Shown: in pieces, positions 34,201-49,200 of the stretch
Numbering within the stretch: position 1 is the stretch's first letter
Layout: each line of letters opens with the position of its first letter
NCBI GenBank assembly: GCA_900404475.1
Contig: OUQQ01000010.1
Span: 1-64,000 of the forward strand
Length of the DNA stretch: 64,000 nt
DNA from: Spongospora subterranea
Taxonomy: Eukaryota > Endomyxa > Phytomyxea > Plasmodiophorida > Plasmodiophoridae
Direction: 5' to 3'
Translations under genes and position numbers: made by a program
Notes under the pieces: generated by a model
Seen by the model: the letters and a program-made list of their open reading frames with translations, nothing else
What the model was told of the DNA's origin: nothing
Databases searched by the model: none

Positions 34201-37200
34201 CAGCAACATCGCAAATGAAGCCAACAGGACATCCCGTTGGAATTCGTGTACCATAATCGGGGCAGATAAAGGGGGCTGGGCAGGCCAAACAACGACTTTG
34301 CCCACCTTCAGGTTGATAAAATCCGGGACTGCAGACAGTAAAATTGGAATTAGGGCGCGTTGCAGGACAAAAAGCTCCAGCTGGACATTTGAACTTTGCA
34401 CCTCCGATACAAAAACTCCCTTGAGGACACTAAATAGAATAGTTGATAACCATTGCAGGAGGAAGAAGAGTTTCTTCACCTTAACTAAGAATTTAAACGG
34501 GAGCAGTTCAAGCGGCGCATCAGTTAAAGATATGTGGATTCCCGAATTCTGAAGGGAGAATGGAAAAGATATTCCTGGTGGGATTTGGCAAAGAAGTAGA
34601 TCTGTGGACAGAAACAAAGTTGGCAAGACCGTTGAAGTCTCGGAAACGACGCATTGGGTCCGATTTGCCCCGAAGACAGAAGGCCCCTATAAAATTTTAT
34701 AACGTTGCATGAATACCAAGCAGGGTTTCATACTCGAACGAAAACGCTGGCCCAGCTGGAAATCAATGAAGATTCTGGATACAGATTTAAAGACGATACT
34801 GCAGGGTAGAAGGAAAAATATATATCCTCAGCGTAGGGATGTGGACCGGTATTGCTGTAATACAGACTTAATTTGACAGGCCCTAAATGACAAAACTGTT
34901 AAGACAAAAAAAAAGAATGACATAGTAAGCGTACCCGATTGGCCAACAATAGGAGATATACAGAGCAGCGTTGTTAGATTTTGTATTATTCCATGGACAA
35001 GTTGTTCGTCACCAAAATTGCAAATTATTTGACTGTTGGTATCCGTATTTATAAAAGCTTGAGTTGTGACGAAGATTGGGGTAAGCCCCGTGACAGGGCC
35101 AGTTTTAGGATCGATGGACTGAATCAATGGTTCATGAGTCCAGAAAATCCTGAAAACATTCATAAGAAACTCGAGATATCGACATTCAGGCAACGCACCT
35201 ATGCCCAGTGTTCCAGTATTGTTGCCCATTGAAACTAATCTCCAAATCATAGGCACCAGATGCAACGCCCAACGGACAGGGGCATATGATTTCGTTTTCA
35301 GCAATTGAAGATGCATTTACGCTAATAGAAGCATTGAAACGACATACAGTGGAGGCAATATCCAAAACTTTTGACAAAAACTGTCCGCCTGTTATTACCA
35401 TTTGCCTACCGGCGATGTTTCGATAAAACAAATTAGGGAGTATTGTCGCTATCACGGGTTGCCGATCATAATGGAAAATAAACCTTGTCGGAAATATATT
35501 TGAGCCTGAATAGAAAAAAATATCAGAGAAAGGTAATTCACACCTTGCGAACGTACCAGATAAAATTATGCTCAGGCTGACATTGTAAAAGCTGGACGAC
35601 TGTTCAAAGACTGCAGGCGTGGTGCACGTTAACAAAGACGTTGATAAAAACGTCGTTTCAGAGTAGAAAGGTGCCGCATTGCTGTTGAGAAAAGCGCATA
35701 ATAGGGAGGAAGAATTGATGAACCCTGAACCAGAGACCGAGAGAGTCGTTCCACCAGACATTGGTCCATGGATCGGTTTAACATCGAGAAGATTGATGTC
35801 TGCAATCGTGGTGAAGGATATGTTCTGTTGAACTGAGAACTCTACGGCGTCGTTGCTAACGTAAACAGTGTATAAGCCTTCTGGTAACGATGGGCGCTGG
35901 CATGTCAGTAACGTGGGCGAAACTGGCCATGCGGCAACATCGCTGTGAAATTGACCACTTGAAAGCAAAAAGCGACATGTTGCAGTTAAGGACAGAGCGA
36001 ATCCCGTGCCTGCCGTCAAACATTCAACGAAACAGCTTTTTACTTCTAATGGACGAACCTTCGAGGTACACATTCTCACCCCCTGCGGAAGTTCCAGTTT
36101 CGGGAAAGATTTTCCATATAATGGGTCGGTTTCTCAACTGCAGAGAAGCAAACTTACTTCCAATGTTATTATTGGAGAATCGAATTCCAACGGAATAATC
36201 ACCAGCCACGGCACCACCTAAGGTTGCATTTATATGATTGTTCATCAAATTGGATCGAAAAACTTACCAGGCAGAAGGCAGAAGGCAGAGTCACTGGACA
36301 TCGCCACGACCGCTGAAGTTTGAGTTTGACCGTTGCGCTCAAACAAGCACGCCGAATTGTCAAGCCGTGGCGAAAAACCGTCGATAAGCAAAGTAACAGA
36401 TCTATTAGAGTCAGAAATCATTGAGTCGGGTGTTATCCACAAGATCCCAGAATCGGAATATGTGAAGCCCATTTTGGTGGGATGAACCCAAATCGACCCT
36501 GAAAGAAATTTCAGTCGGAAGAACATTTCCCAGGAATTAAGCCAATACCAAAGCCATCAGAAAGAACCAATTGGACGGTGACAACGACATCGTATGTCAC
36601 ACTCGGAACTGTGCACAATATGGAAACCCGACCACCAAACAGCGATGTGTGGTTGTACGCTGAAGACAAAGTCGAACTGATACTATCAGAGAACAGGCAG
36701 CCTACAGCATAGTCGCGATTGCCAGCGTAGAACGCATTGATCGTAATGTTATACCCTCCGACAGCCGAACCCCAACTTGGTGAAATCCCCTCGACTTGCA
36801 TCAAATACGGTTTTACAGCCAAATAGACTGGATCAGAATATATTTCGGAATTAAGCGATAATTCAACAGTTACATTCCCCGGAACCAATTCTGGGACGAG
36901 GCAACGGACCATATTCGACGACGAAACAACGGCAGCCACAACTACCGAATTAGCAAAGCGACAAGAAGCGTTGAAAGGATGAACTGGCGATGACAAAACA
37001 AGCGTGATCTCATCCCCGGAAGTTGCAGATACCTGTAGCATCCTAAAACACTTATGTTAATTGACTAGCCGCATTTGAAAATAAATTTCACCTTGACAAT
37101 GCTGGGGGATCAACAAAGCTGAAAACCGTTCCTGTACTCGCAAGTATTTCGTTGCTGGCAGAGCGAAGCGTAATTTCAACCTTTCCTGCGACATGGACCG

Positions 37201-40200
37201 GTGCGAGACAAACCGTTCGAGAAGGCGATGCACGACTACAATTAGAAGCCTTTATGGAACCGAAATAATACTGATCGTCAGCAACGAAATCTTGCCCAGA
37301 TATTATCACTTCTGCGCCACCAGTCGAACTGGAAACCCAAGGGAACACATCCAGAGAATAGGATGAATATCGAGATATGCTCAGTGTTGAATCAACAAAC
37401 GTAACGCCGTTGTCATTTGAAATGTAAAATCGGGTGATTGGTTCTGCCCCATCCATAATTGGACATGTTAGTACGCTCGAGTTGAAAACTGAAGCAATGG
37501 ATGTAACGAGATCAAATCTGCAAATTGTGCTTGATTGGACGAAACCGTTCCCCGACACAGTAAGATTGAATGAATTAAGACGACTCAAAGATGATGGTGC
37601 CCGAGTAGGGTATATAGAAAGAACAGATACTGGTGACTTCGTAACAGTGAAAGTCAACGAATTAGAGGATTTGTCTACTCCGTTATTGCTTACAGATATT
37701 GAACCAGCGCCAACAATATCTGTATTGACTGGAACCCTGCAGGCAATAAGCGTGGAGTTAACAAAAGTTAACTTTGAAGACAATGTGTTCGAGAAAAAAC
37801 ATGAGAGCTGAGGAGTATTGATAAAGTTGACACCGGCAATGAAAACTGTTGCATTGAATGCCGCAAGCGAAGGTTCGACGTTAGTAAGCACGATATTCGG
37901 GTAAAATCGAAACAATATTGGAGCCAAATAATTCGTAACACTCAGATATACAGTCCCGGCAGCAGAACTAGGAGTAGTGCAAATCGATAAGGTGTTAGAT
38001 AGAACCTGAAGTGTAGATGTGGAAAATGGAGCAGAATTCAAATCAAGGCGAAACTGGCAATAACGAGAATTAGGTGCGATGGCAGAAAGAAGACGTCCTG
38101 ACAAATTGATAACGGTTCCACCTAGAAACGAAATCCATCATCGCGATTCGCAAAAATAAAAATATGAGTATACCTTGGGTTGGACCCGAAGTTGGTGAAA
38201 CGGCTAATAATGAGGGTAGTTTTGCCAGTACAGGAAGTTTGATGAAACCTGGGGCAAGAATGGTTCCATCTGAGTTAAGTAGCCTTAGAGATGCGTTTGG
38301 TAACAGGCTAGGAGGCGCAGGGCATCGTATCGCTGATGAATTGATAATCACAGCTGCCAATGGTGCAGTTGCATGCCACTCACACTGGATAGTGCCAGAA
38401 AACAACTTCCCAAGTACTATAAAAGAATGGTCACTTGTTAATTGTGCTCCGAGAAGCGTATCAACAATATGGGTTGATTCCCGGGGTAGTTGGATGATGG
38501 AAGAGTTGTAGATCATTTGTTCGGAACAATACAGCGAAACTGTTGAACTGCCGAATTCGGAACATGATACAATCGGACACTGAACTGAGGTCTCATTAAC
38601 AACGGTGCCAACCATATCAATGCTTTGCGTTGGAGTCGTCGTGGAACGGTAACGACATGTGAATTGAAGTGCCGAGTTAAAACCAGAGCCTACAAAAAGA
38701 AGGTCAACAAGAGACAGGCACGATATTGGAGATGACGGAATGGAGTAAAAAACTGAGGGAACAGGTAAAACGGTCATATTCACGTCGAGAAGAGATACAA
38801 ATCCGGAAACAACACGAAAGCGGACAGTCGAGCTAGAAATATTTGCTGGGCTCAGGCACACTCCTGACAGCTTGGTGGATGAAATCGCTATCGGGACTGA
38901 TTGAGACCCGAAGTAGCAAAAACTGGACCCAGATTGTTGAATCAGAAAGTCAATTACAAGAGGAGTAGATGAATGGGCGACAATGGATGAAGGATGAACG
39001 CGAATTGCAGATGCTGGTGGCGCTGAAAAAGTCGGCATGGTCTTATAGAGTGATACGCCCCCATTTCCAATTAATTCAACATCAAGAGATGCCGTTTCGA
39101 AACCTACAGAAAAACAGTGAGTGAACTATTTTTGCAAATTATAGCGATCATTACCAAAAGGTGGATCGACAGGACACGATGCGGAAAAATCATTTAGAAT
39201 TGTGGCAACGTTCGAGGTAAACGAATTGCTTTGACCACGAATTAAGCAGACGAATGGCGGTGATGCCGCGAAACCAGATCCCTTGATAAGCATTGTTGCT
39301 TTTGTTTGTGAAACGGCCACACGGCTGATAAAAACGCTCGATGTGATAGGAATTGTTATGAAGTTCTGAGAATAGACAGAATCATCTAAAACGAGACCAA
39401 TCCTAATGTAGGTTTCATTTCCGTTAGAAGCTGGGGGTAATAGGCATGATATCATGCTGCTGTTGATTACAGTTGCAACCGATTGTAAAAATGACGTTGT
39501 ATATCCTGTGAACCGACACCATATAACGCCCTGAGAAGAAACTTCCGGGGAGGCACCCATTATGATTCTTGACCCTCCAAAACTTGCATTTGATCCGACA
39601 GTTGATAAGACTACAGGAGGAATTGCCTCGAACACGCCATTGAACTCAGGAGCCTCTGACACCTGGATAGTCAAATTTCGGGATCCACTCCTCAAAGAAG
39701 GAGTTATATACACAGACATCGCACTGCTATTAATCACCTTTAACTGGGATGGGGGAACAGCGAAACCATTGACCAAGGTGGTGTGCCATGGCTGTGAAAA
39801 CCCATTTCCAAGAATTGTAATCATGACCGACTCGATGGCTCCTACAACAGCGTAATGTGGGACGATTTCGGTGATATATGACTGATATCGAAGAGACAAT
39901 GTGAAGGATCGTTGCAATTTAAAGCTTAAGAGCGGATCCGTAATCACTGCGACTGAAACATTGTTCCGGGAAGGAAAGAGGTGTGATGGAATTATGCATT
40001 CTACGCTCGATGTTGAAATGTACTTGAAAATAGGCACGACGGCAGTGCCATTGAGAATGCATGTTGAGGTTTGAGAAAAATTCGCTCCGTTTACTGTAAT
40101 ATACGATGGAGAAAGAGAAGCTACCGAACTAGAACTTACGGAAGCAAACAATGGTTTTTGATTAAGGTTCAAATAGAAGGTAGGTGAGTAGTTGGTACCA

Positions 40201-43200
40201 TTATCATTTGATACTGAAAGGCCGGCCAACTGTGATCGGCAAATAAATCCGGCAGCATAGCAATACACAAGGGTAGAAGAAACAAAATCGGCCTGAAAAA
40301 CCAATGCACCTGATCCAGCGCATGTGAGTGCACATTGCAAAGTTGATGATGAATAAAAGTTCAATCCAACAACTGATAAGAATTGAGGAAAATCGTCTAG
40401 ATAAAATGCGTTTGGGGACACTGAAGCGATAATGGGATTCGAATCAAACAATTCAAGAAGGGTCGTCGCTGTCGAATATGCTCCTGTCCCATCACTAACT
40501 TCTACCAGCATTTTGGTTGTCTGAGCGTTAATCGTATTCGGTAAGTTACAAATAATAGCTCTGTCCGCAATTTTGGATGGAATAGAAACTAAGGAACTGT
40601 TTCCTCCGAAACGGCACATCGAATTGGAAGCAAATCTGGTTCCGAATATAGATATAGATGTTGACGCGGAGGCAAGACCAACAGTTGGATGTATGGTGTC
40701 GATAATTGAGGGGCGTGACACTTGGACGAAAAAAGAGCTATCAAGTGTTACAATGTCATCAATCAACAACGTCACTGATGCTTGCTGCTTCAGGAGTACT
40801 GTTCCGCAAACAATGGTGGTGTGGTTGAAAAATGACGCTGGGGTTTTGGTGTTGTCACCGAATTTACAAGCAATGTTTGTAACAGGGAAACGAAATGCTG
40901 CGCTTAGCATTACAACCAGCTGGAAAGGCTGATCAACACTTGACATAACTGGCGCGACCGATGCCACACTTGGCAGCGATTGTGAATGAATATATGTTGC
41001 GTTCCATTGCCTAAAAGGGACAAAATGCAGACCGTCGTCAAACGACAACGAAAGAAGGTCTTTGTCTGACAAGGATTCGGCCGCGGTCGGTAATGGACAA
41101 AGAAAAGTATTTTGAGAAGCTATGGCAGCGCGACCTGTAATGGTGCTACCAAGCATACATATCGCAGGCTGATTACCAGGAAAATCCAAGCTTGTAATAG
41201 TAGCGTAACGACCAACCTGTAATGGCGAATTTGATGGAGAAAGGTTCGGCAATGAAATAAAGGAAAAAACTGCATATGATGGTGAAGTCCGTTGATCAAT
41301 GATACCAATCGTAACCTTGCCTCTGCCGTAAACAGAGCTCAAAGTGCAAACAGCGACAGTTGACGAGGAAACAGACGTTGCGGCTAATAAAGTTGAATTA
41401 ATGAGGCACTTAGATGTTGGAGTAAAACCTGTGCCTTGAACTGAAATCACAGTTTGCGTAAATTCAGGACCTGACTCAGGTGATATTGAAAACACTTGGG
41501 GTGGGTCAACGAGAGACACTACTGCGTTTTCGCTCAAAGAGTTTGACGATCCTTGAACTGCAACCACTACTGAAACTGAACCAGACATCATACTAGGTAG
41601 AGCGCAGATTCCTAATGACATATTAACTGCCATGGCAGGAATGGGAAGGACGCTAAACCAAAGCTTAGTTTCTCATTAACTCAAAGCATTGAACTATACC
41701 TAGGAACCAGACAATAAGTGGGTGAAGTCATCAGATAGCTTCCTGAAAAAGTGATAACAGAGGAATTTTGCAAAGACCGGAATTGTCCGCTAGAAAACGT
41801 ATCAGGAAATATTAAGATATTGGCGACGATCGTTGTTTTACGTATTGGAGAGAGAAGCAGATGTCCTATTAGGAAGCAAAAAGAAGAACGGTGCACTAAG
41901 ACATGATTAGTCGATGTTAAAGTGCATTTTTTATATGTCCATACCCGCCCCCGACCGAAAGTTTCGAGTATGGAGCGTAAATCCCAGGAGCTACATCAAC
42001 TTTGCAGAAAATAGTCGAAGCAGAAACGAATATAGCTGGAGCAACAATAGCCCCATCGTCGAACAAGCAACGGATCGGGCTGGCGTTTGCGAAACCAGAG
42101 CCATGTAGAATCAATGTAAGCGGCTGAACGGAATTGAGTATCAGAATATGGAAATGTTACAGAAACATACATTGGTGTAAACGAATTCAACTGATGCTAC
42201 TACAGGGGCGTCAAAGATTTTAACGATTGTGGACGACGGAGAGAAGGATTGCAATCCGTTATTGCTGCTGATCTCAAGAATGAACCTTGAACCTGAACGA
42301 TACACTGGGGCCTGCGATGTTGGTTTGAGAGGAAGCTATGGAAGAAACATGTCCGAAAGCTCACTGGACAGGTGCAGTTTTGAGAAGATGTGCACGACAG
42401 GGTAGATGTGATTCTGTTTGTTCTGTTATCAGTTTGCGTATATCTACACAACTTGATGTTATTGTCAGAAATGGGATTGTACAAGCTAATTGCTATATCA
42501 TTGGCACCCGTGACGATCGACGACGACGCACCCGCCAGCTCAGGGATGATCCTTGACAGCAGACACATCAAAAAAACTTCTCAAATGGTTAATATGTCCT
42601 TACTTTGGGCTCGTTACTTGGTTGCTCACAAGTTTCACGCCACAAACACTGGTGGAAATCGAGAATGTTGCAGGAAAAAAACTATTCGAAAACATCGCAA
42701 TAGGACAGATAACGACTGATGCGTTGAAAGAAATAGCTTGAAAAGTAACAGTCGAACCGAAATGACATGATACCAATCCTAGTGGCCTAGTTAGACTGTT
42801 GAAACGACCTCGTGCTTCCAACAGGGTCGATGTGGAGATAGCAACTGTAGATAAGGATAAGTCCAGAATGTATATCCTGTCAATTACTTCTAAGAAAAGA
42901 CTACTAGTGCTAACAGCAACTGGTGCGATTGCAAGACCTGTTCCAACCTGAAAGAAGTCAATAAACGACATGACAAAAATATATGCCCAATACCTCAACA
43001 GATATGTTGCGATTTCCGGTCAGTAGAGATGCATCAATTTTGCAAGATATGTTACTGCTCGATAAAAGTATGGCTTGAAATGCGTGTGATCCATCCAAAA
43101 TGCAGTGATAGCTTGCTGAACTGGGGAACGAATTGCCACCTATGGTGATGACAGGAGAGTTTGATGTTTGTGATATTGCAACCGGATGGATGCTGTTTAT

Positions 43201-46200
43201 GGCTGTACCCAGAACTGAGTGTGGTTATCAAACAACTTAGAGAAATACTGGTGTGTACCGATGTTAAGGAATTGAAACGTCACATTTGTCGACGTCACCT
43301 GGGTAACTTCGGGTTGAGAAACAGAGAAAATATGGGACCCAGCTTGGGAGAACGTTCCATTTGGAATTGTAGCAACCATTTCTGTCTGTGAAATCAAATT
43401 ATGATTTAGGGTAATAGTGCCAATTTTGACAATTGTTGTTGTAGTGAATCCAGTCCCGATTAGCGTGACTGAGTTTTGAAAGAACAAGGAACCAGACGAT
43501 GGTACGACCTATATTCGCACATCAAGACATGAATCGAGAGTCAAGATTTGACATTTGTTACCTGTAGTAAATTTGGAATCTCAAGCATTGAAAGATTAAC
43601 ATCTCCAAGAAAACCGTTATCCGAGAGTACTTTGACTGCAAAGTTTCCGACAGGTTCAACAGCCGTAGGCAATGTAAAGGAAATTGCAGTAGAGTTGAGG
43701 AAACCAGCGTCTAGAGTTATCGCTCCAACCTTGATTTTCAAGTCCATTGTTGAGATAAAACCAGTTCCAAAAACGGTAAACTGTTTAGGGAATCCATCAG
43801 CGTAAACCGAGGAAGGCGAGATGGACACAATTGAAGCGAATTGGGGTCCAACTAATGACGAAGGAATCGGAGCATGCAGGTATTGCGATGACGTAGATTG
43901 AATCGATACGTTAAACAGCCCAATTGCATCCAAAGGTATTCCGCACTTGACAAGTGAGGAATTGACCCAAATGGCTGAAACTTCGAAAGAAAAATATCTG
44001 TATTCTGCACATCATAATTACAACGATGCAATGATTGAGAACCACCGCAAACTAACCAAATTTACATGTTAACGCTGGGTGGTTCTTCAACAAGACACCA
44101 GCAACCTCAACTACGCCGTTAGGGCTCGGGATATGAGTGCTTACTGCGACTCCATCAAAGAAAACAGAAAACGGAAAAGAGTATACACTACTATTGCCAA
44201 ATATCGTGTGGTCAATAGTCAGAGGGTAAACACCTGTTTGAAAAATTCAGTAGAAAATTGTCGTTGAACGCAACACCGTAACCAGGAAATAAAAGTTCAT
44301 TGGCGGTCGAGCATAGAACCGAAGTCGCAGATATGCGCTGCATTCTCAGGTTCACTGACCCCAGCTTGCACATCATTAAATCAATGTTCGAAAATGACCT
44401 GGTTGCATCAATGAAATTAGGCACTCCAGCAGACACAATTTGCTTCTCACCCTGTAACAGTGATGGATTGCGAGGTTGCGTTAGGCAAGCTAGACTGAGA
44501 TATTGAATCGATTTTGGGCATTTTAACAACTGGTAAGTAAATGGTTGAAGAAGAACGTATGTCGTCAGCAAACTGAATTGCGATTTCTGGGAAAGCAGTT
44601 GAAAACGGTGGCAATAAGCAGACAACTAAGGTATTGTTTGCAAACACCGCTAAAGAATAAGAATTACTGAAAGTGCAGAATACGTTGCCAATCGGTTGGA
44701 AGCCATCACCTAACACACCGACTTAAAAGTGTGAAATCATCACCGCAAGTTAAATGCTCACCAGATATGGATATAGGAAAGCTTTTACTGCCCTCGACAA
44801 CGGAACTTGGATAAACCTGAAGTATGGACATAGTCGGTAAGAAATGGAAAGGGATTGACGGCCCAGGTATAGGAGTTCCGTTTTCAGGAATAAACACACC
44901 CTAAATGTCAGAACTAAATCGCTGGTGATTCCTCAAGGGGGAAACATACCGCAATAGCTGACCAATCAGACTTAGCTTGGGGGATTGGACATCTTATTTC
45001 ATTCGTAGATACATATAAAGCATTAGCTGTGAAATTGAAGGTTGTCCCGATAAATGCACATCCCAAATTCCCGAAAACAGATGAATGATTGCCGAATCCG
45101 CTGCCAATCAGGGTTATCATCGCACCCGATTTGATATCACTCTCAACAAATGCTGGAATTGTATGGGATACAACAGGAATTGCTACGAATGAAAACTGAA
45201 CAGAAGACGAAGAATATCCTGATGGAATATTTGATATCTGAATTTGAACAGAACCTGGTTCATTTGGAGCGGTAACACAAATTGCTTTTGACGAAGAAAT
45301 GATGGTCGCAGAGACAACTGAAACACCGATCGAACACGAAGCTGGGTATGGAGAGTAGAATCCTTGGCCGCGTAAAGTGATGACAGTACCTCCTAAGACA
45401 GATCCAAAACTCGGATATACTTCGAATATTTGAGCGTCTAGAACAACCGAGAATGGAACCGAAATCGACACATTAGAATCGCGGTTTAAGTGGATTTGCA
45501 GGGTATCCATGGAGGTAGTTGAAATTGCAGGTGATAGGCACATTGAAGTTGTGGAATTGATGAAAGAAGACGTAATGGCAGTGCTACCAAAGAAACAGGT
45601 CAGTGTATCAGATTGCATAAAACCGCTTCCAGAAATGAGGATATGTGTCCCTCCACGTTCAGGTGCAATGGACGGCGCGACTGAAAGTAAACTTGGCAGA
45701 TTCGAAACTTGAGAGAACACTGAGGACCATTTGTCTGTGATGACAAGACGTTACCAATTATGTGTAAATATTCGTTACTACGATACCTATGCTGAAGGCG
45801 TAACCATCGTTGGATACGCGAACCGTGGCGTTCAACGGATTGGCGCGGTGAGGAGAGCGACAAATAACAACTGAGGAGTTAACGAAACGTGCATTGACGG
45901 ATATATTGCCAAACAAGCACTTGATATAGATTGAGTTGGCGAAATTCTCACCAAACACGGAAACTGATGTATTGCCCATGACAGGACCAACCGTTGGTAT
46001 TATCTAAAAAAATGGATTTGCAAAAATATTCTCAAACATATAAACCATTTACTTTGGTGACGTTTGGTCGCATGAAAACTTCGAACCGTAACGTGCTGTC
46101 TCCTTGAAGCCTTGGCTCGAGGGTTGCTGACCCAATACTGAAACGAAGTTGCCCAATTCTAGGATTTGATATATTGCAGACAATATAATTACTGGAATAA

Positions 46201-49200
46201 ATTTTGGATATGATGATGTTATCATCAATGCTGCAATAAGGACTTTGTGAGAAATTCCCAAATGTTCCAGCTATTCCGAAAGAGTATTCGTTAGAGTCAG
46301 ACACTGAAATAAGTACTACAGATGTGATAAAATTTGATGGAAAAATTTGGATACTGTACGGCAGTAAAAATTTGTCAGTTCCATAGACCAGAGACAAAGT
46401 TGAAGATTGCGTTGACAGGCGAGGAGTAGGACAGATCACTTGCGACGCATTGTAAAAGGCACCCGGGAGCGCTACCGACCCAAACAGACAAGCTAAGGAT
46501 CCCGAACGAGAAAAATTGCTTCCTAAAACTGTAATTTCGGCTGAATCACAATTAGTTTACCAAAAATAGCAACAAAACATTCCATGTTCGCTCCCTACCC
46601 GGAACTTTTTCTATCAGGATTTTGTCGACCAAGGAATAGATAGTGGGAGGGTGGAGGTACGTGAAATAGACAATATCTTCAGCAAAATCGATTTCATTTT
46701 GAGAAAATTGAACGGGAACAGGCCCAGAGATTAATGATGGTGGCGTGAGCATATCCATTTGGATGCTGGGGAATGTTTGAATTATTTACATTAAAATTCG
46801 TACAAAATTACCTAGATACAAACACTGGCTTCACAGTTGTATTGCCGAAACGAACTGACATGAACCGAGAATGTACAAAGCCATATCCGAATAAACTGAC
46901 CGATGTGTTTCCTGAAGTTACACCAAAGGGCGGTACAATATATGACAGGCGTTGCTTAGCAAACACCTTGAATGTTAACCCTGAAGGTCTGAACAGAGAC
47001 GGGTCGGCAAAATCACTGATATAAATATGAAATTTGCGAGTTCCTAAACACAAACTGATTAGTACTAGAATGATTTTGATAGAATCTTCAGTAAGACCTT
47101 TCCCAACAAGGATCGCGGGAAGCGAAAACGACAAGGCTGTCGAGTTCAACATTTTTACTGAAACGATCACGTCATCGGGACGTGCGCCTACCCGAATGCG
47201 GATATGACTTGTGAATTCGAGACCACTTCCCAGGATAAAAACGGATGGTGAACCAGATGATGGGCCAAAAGTCGGAATGATGGATGTGAACACAGCATTT
47301 GCAACATATCGGATTTTGTATGGTAAACGGACAGATGGCTCAACGTCGCTTACACTGAACGAAAGATCAAGCTCAGCACTACCATGAGGTGGAGCCCGGC
47401 ATATGGCAATGGTTGAATTGAGAACTTGAGCTTCCACAAATATGTTGCCAAAATAGCATGCTGCAGAAATTGTGCTATAAAAACCAGATCCAACAATCGA
47501 AACTGGAAAAAAAGTTAGCGAGAAAAATACAGACAACAAGGAGGTTACCCATCGTTCCACCGACGGTTGAGACATTTCTGGGAATGAATGAGTTCACAAT
47601 GAAAGGCGAATCATAATGGAGGGTGAAGTTTTCTCTGCTGAATTCCTGACAGTTGTTGCTGACGTCCAGCACGGAGCTACCTGCGACATGCGCTTTCGAC
47701 TTAAAAGTCAAGAGTTTTTCAGAAATGAAAATTGCCCGGTAAATTTCGTTGCCAATACGAGCGCATAAGTGTGGCGAATTGATAAACTGATATCCCAAAA
47801 CCTTTATCCAAGTTCCTCCTGCAGTCGTCAACCGCGAGGGATAACAGCTCTGAAATTCAGCTGCAGCAGAATACGTATAAGTCGACAGCAACGCTGGTGT
47901 AAAATCTAAGTCGTAGAATGAGACATCGATACGGGCGACTCCTAAGGCGCCAGCAGGAGCAACACATGTGATCATAGTGGAGGTAAAGAAGACCCCGGAA
48001 ACGATGGAGACAGCAGAGGAGCTATCATTGAAACGACAGACAAGCCTACAACTTCATTGAACAACCACTTTAGCAGGAACTTCCGTTTGAAACTACCTAT
48101 TGTTTACGAAACCAGTTCCGGTAACGGTTACGATTGTTCCTCCAGTGGGGATTCCATTTTGGGGTGAGATTGCACTTATAGACGGACGGCGGACCAAACT
48201 GAACGACGAAGAGGTGGGAGACCATTCTCCGTATGCGTTTCTAATTGAAACAGAAATTGTGTCGCTGGTGAACACAGATGGGGAAGAGCAAACAATCGCA
48301 GTAGAATTCAAGTACTCTGCAGGAACAATATCTTTTGAGTTGTAGACGCAAGCAGTCAGATTAGAATAGGAAAAATGTGTGCCGATGACTGTGACACTTT
48401 GAGACACCGAAACTACAGCGGGATTGACAGACAAAACAACGGGCATAGGGTGAACGCCAACAATAACTGAAGACGTCATTTCAACGCCATTATTGGAAAT
48501 GCGAATTGATATATTTGTGAAAGTTGAGGGCAACGATGGTACTGCGCAAATCAATGTTTTGGAGTCAATGAACCTCGCATGAATCGATTGAAGATATTTG
48601 TCGAAATGGCAAGTAAGTAGATCAGAATTGAAGAAGAAATCCCCTGACCGACATTTGAGTGATAATATTGAGGGCACAGGCTGAATATAGAGCGGCTCAC
48701 CTATAATAGTTACTTCTGAAAGAGCACCTACAGGAACGGATAACGGTCGCCAGATCCTCGTTATAATAGGGGCACTCGAGATTTGAAAGTCGAGACCGGT
48801 CGCAGAAAAATCAGCATTGTTATTGGTAACCCGAAGAAGGTAGAGCTTAGCGGAGCCTAACAAATTGTCCCATCTAAAACTGCAAGAAGTCAAACATTAA
48901 AAATTTTACCTGTAGCTTCAACAGGAACCTGGCACTGAAGGAGACCGGAAGTGTGAAACTTTGCAGATGAGGAAAAAGGACCAAATGCACACTTCAACAA
49001 AGTGCTGTTTATGAAACCATTGCCAGACACATTTACATTAACACCTTGACCTGAAACAATAAATTAACAACAATTAGTTTTGGTGAAAATCTGAGATTTA
49101 CCTCCTATGGCTGCTGAATTTGGGATGCACGATGTTAATGAAGGATTATCTGAGAATGTGAATGGCAATGCATTTGTGTAATCTTGCCCGTTATTTGACA